This document shows, piece after piece, positions 16,401-16,820 of a stretch of DNA of 16,820 nucleotides; position 1 is the first letter of the stretch, and each line of letters starts with the position of its first letter. The notes under the pieces were generated by a model. That model searched no databases, was not told where the DNA came from, and saw only the letters and a program-made list of their open reading frames with translations. The stretch is from Promethearchaeota archaeon (lineage in GTDB: Archaea > Asgardarchaeota > Lokiarchaeia > Sigynarchaeales > SOKP01): the NCBI GenBank assembly GCA_030605085.1, contig JAUWBH010000139.1, positions 1 through 16,820 on the forward strand, read 5' to 3'. Both the position numbers and the translations under genes were made by a program.

Positions 16401-16820
16401 TGTTTCCTTTTTCGTCTTTTATAGGAGCTCCACTATCAGCAATTGGTATTTCCTTTCCGTTTTTAGCTATTAAGATAGTATGATTCGCTAGACCAACGAC
16501 AAATCCTTCTCGAATGACTCTCGATACAGGGCTTTCAACTGGTTTGCGTGTTTCCTCATTAATGATATTAAAGACATCTTCTATGGATTTTTCTATGGTT
16601 TCTTCTTGTTTCCAACCCGTTAAAGACTCGGCAACCGGATTTAAAAACGATATATTACCTTTAGAGTCCGTTGCAATAACAGCATCTCCTATACTCCTAA
16701 GCATTGTAGATAACCACTTTTCAGACTCTCTGAGCTCTATGTTTCGTTCCTCAACTAATTCCTCGAGATGATCACGATATTTCCCCATTTTCTCCTCCAT
16801 CTTTTTGCGCTCGGTGATAT
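13462..16820 (-). CDS. Large sensor histidine kinase, PAS3-GAF-PAS-GAF-HisKA-HATPase (5' partial)
   Basis: An ATG occurs at 16800, but the frame is open to the right edge and encodes ITERKK just upstream, the end of another PAS domain, so the true start is outside the window. Residues are counted from 16800. A coil (HLEELVEERNIEL) leads to PAS1 (30-150), PAS2 (160-268) and PAS3 (275-388). GAF1 follows (400-560, with the WDACKMPD motif), then PAS4 (570-688), GAF2 (692-845) and a coiled linker. The HisKA has H905 in GHELRNPLGAIKNA, an NtrB/HydH-like core. The ATPase has N1012 and N1016, D1045 in DSGEGI and GIGLGL at 1069-1074. All catalytic motifs are intact. Its last codons (ATG GAG ACG ATA TAA) overlap the upstream open extension of the REC-REC gene, so the two may once have been one hybrid kinase. 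The part beyond about 15.6 kb is much GC-richer than the rest of the window. Confidence 0.94.
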   Translation of the reverse strand, partial: ITERKKMEEKMGKYRDHLEELVEERNIELRESEKWLSTMLRSIGDAVIATDSKGNISFLNPVAESLTGWKQEETIEKSIEDVFNIINEETRKPVESPVSRVIREGFVVGLANHTILIAKNGKEIPIADSGAPIKDEKGNILGVVLIFRDISERRRAEEALREREKYDYLLETLTDGVLIIDREWRYLLVNNEVARMVQMPKEKLIGNKMTDLFPGVEDLTFGKTYKQVLETGEPATAVDEFAFPDGRKIWYEVQVYPAPEGLLIIVADITNRKQVEDALKKSEEQYRSLFENAEVGMYCSTLDGSKVLTVNQKISKILGITKEEIFSNPAFIRWENPANRDEMIRKLRKDGYVRDYEIRLKAASDEIKTVLISGNLMPEKGWFEGSLMDITERKKAEQKILSQTHIMKSINKVFEKAFTTETEEELGQICLEVAQELSGAKFGFFGEVNKDGKFDSYAISNPDWDACKMPDSDAMKIIKGMEIRGMQFLPLKDGKSRIFNDPSNHPDSVGTPKGHPKITCLLVVPFKYKGKIIGQIGLGNKPGEFNKHDKEAIEALSIAMIEVMMYRRAEDKLRESEERFRRIFESKMIGTLFWNADGDITDANDTFLDIVGYTRNEVLSGAVRWSDMTPPEYAEQDNKVLEEIATTGAMTPIEKEYYHKDGTRIPILVGAATIPGPTLMGVAFVLDITERKLTEKTLSIKNGISDVFLTVPDEDIYNEVLKLILEVMESKYGTFGYIDENGALVIPSMTRHIWEDCLVSDKAIVFPRDTWGDSIWPRAIKTKKTLFSNESSSLTPKGHVIITRNVSTPIIHKGKVIGLIQIANKETNYTELDIRLMDMISKQLAPILNARLQRDVEEKKRKIAERKLKIYSENLEETVKQRTKLIQDIQDELISKERLAVLGQLAGGVGHELRNPLGAIKNATYFLNMVIEEPEPEVKETLEILEREVNSSEKIINSLLGFARPKSLIIRKVEINNVIREVLSRSTIPGNVELIDKLGKSLPFVLADPDQLKQVFGNIILNATQAMSKGGQLTVKSELQNQDYLAISIIDSGEGISEENLEKIFKPLFTTKAKGIGLGLAICKTIVEKHGGSIEAKSELGKGSIFMIKLPIKRMETI

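Noticed and set aside
13829..16771. Plus-strand open frames of 85-89 codons opposite the large kinase
   Set aside because: They are antisense to conserved PAS, GAF and kinase motifs, with no SD or family similarity.
4140..16820. Recurrent short similar stretches spaced hundreds of bases apart (a possible repeat array)
   Set aside because: They encode the conserved DITERKKAE ends of PAS domains and their coiled linkers. Spacing and sequence vary, so this is protein-level repetition, not CRISPR or DNA repeats.

Overview
The window is one continuous two-component signalling island. It holds ten genes on the minus strand and one partial gene on the plus strand. Every gene is a histidine kinase or a receiver-domain response regulator. 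No other protein family, RNA gene, mobile element or CRISPR array was recognised. The proteins lack evident membrane segments and signal peptides, so the network looks cytoplasmic. The regulators have no DNA-binding or enzymatic output domain.

The organism is probably an archaeon. The reasons are low GC (about 27-30% in lines counted by hand outside the right end), TATA-like boxes about 23-29 nt upstream of several starts (some with no Shine-Dalgarno site, as expected for leaderless mRNA), soluble multi-PAS kinases, and stand-alone Rcp1-like receivers. A perfect GAGGTGAT Shine-Dalgarno site shows that SD-led translation is also used. The HDMSN-type kinase core and low GC would fit an Asgard (Lokiarchaeia-like) lineage, but this is from memory and unproven. 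A methanogen or related archaeon is possible.

Layout from left to right: 1-516 (+) is the 3' end of a kinase whose start lies outside the window. It converges with a REC-PAS-PAS-PAS-kinase (523-2778). Next are an Rcp1-like receiver (2881-3339), a PAS3 kinase (3459-5402) and a GAF-PAS2 kinase (5474-7531). Then come a CheY-like receiver (7592-7972), a REC-kinase (7975-9156) and a second Rcp1-like receiver (9171-9647). A REC-PAS5-kinase reading frame spans 9703-12690 but is split by an in-frame TAA at 10759-10761. A tandem REC-REC protein follows (12720-13403), whose first receiver has no standard start codon. Last is a very large PAS/GAF kinase (13462-16820) that runs off the right edge. Transcription proceeds from right to left. 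Short gaps and a stop/SD overlap suggest one or a few operons, with candidate internal promoters upstream of 5402, 3339 and 2778.

Working model (inference): several PAS/GAF/REC sensor kinases feed a small pool of receiver-only regulators, as in the cyanobacterial Cph1-Rcp1 pair, but without a recognisable phytochrome photosensor. Points most worth a second look are the TAA-split kinase, the start-less or frameshifted REC-REC gene, the sharply GC-richer front part of the large kinase, and the absence of any output domain.
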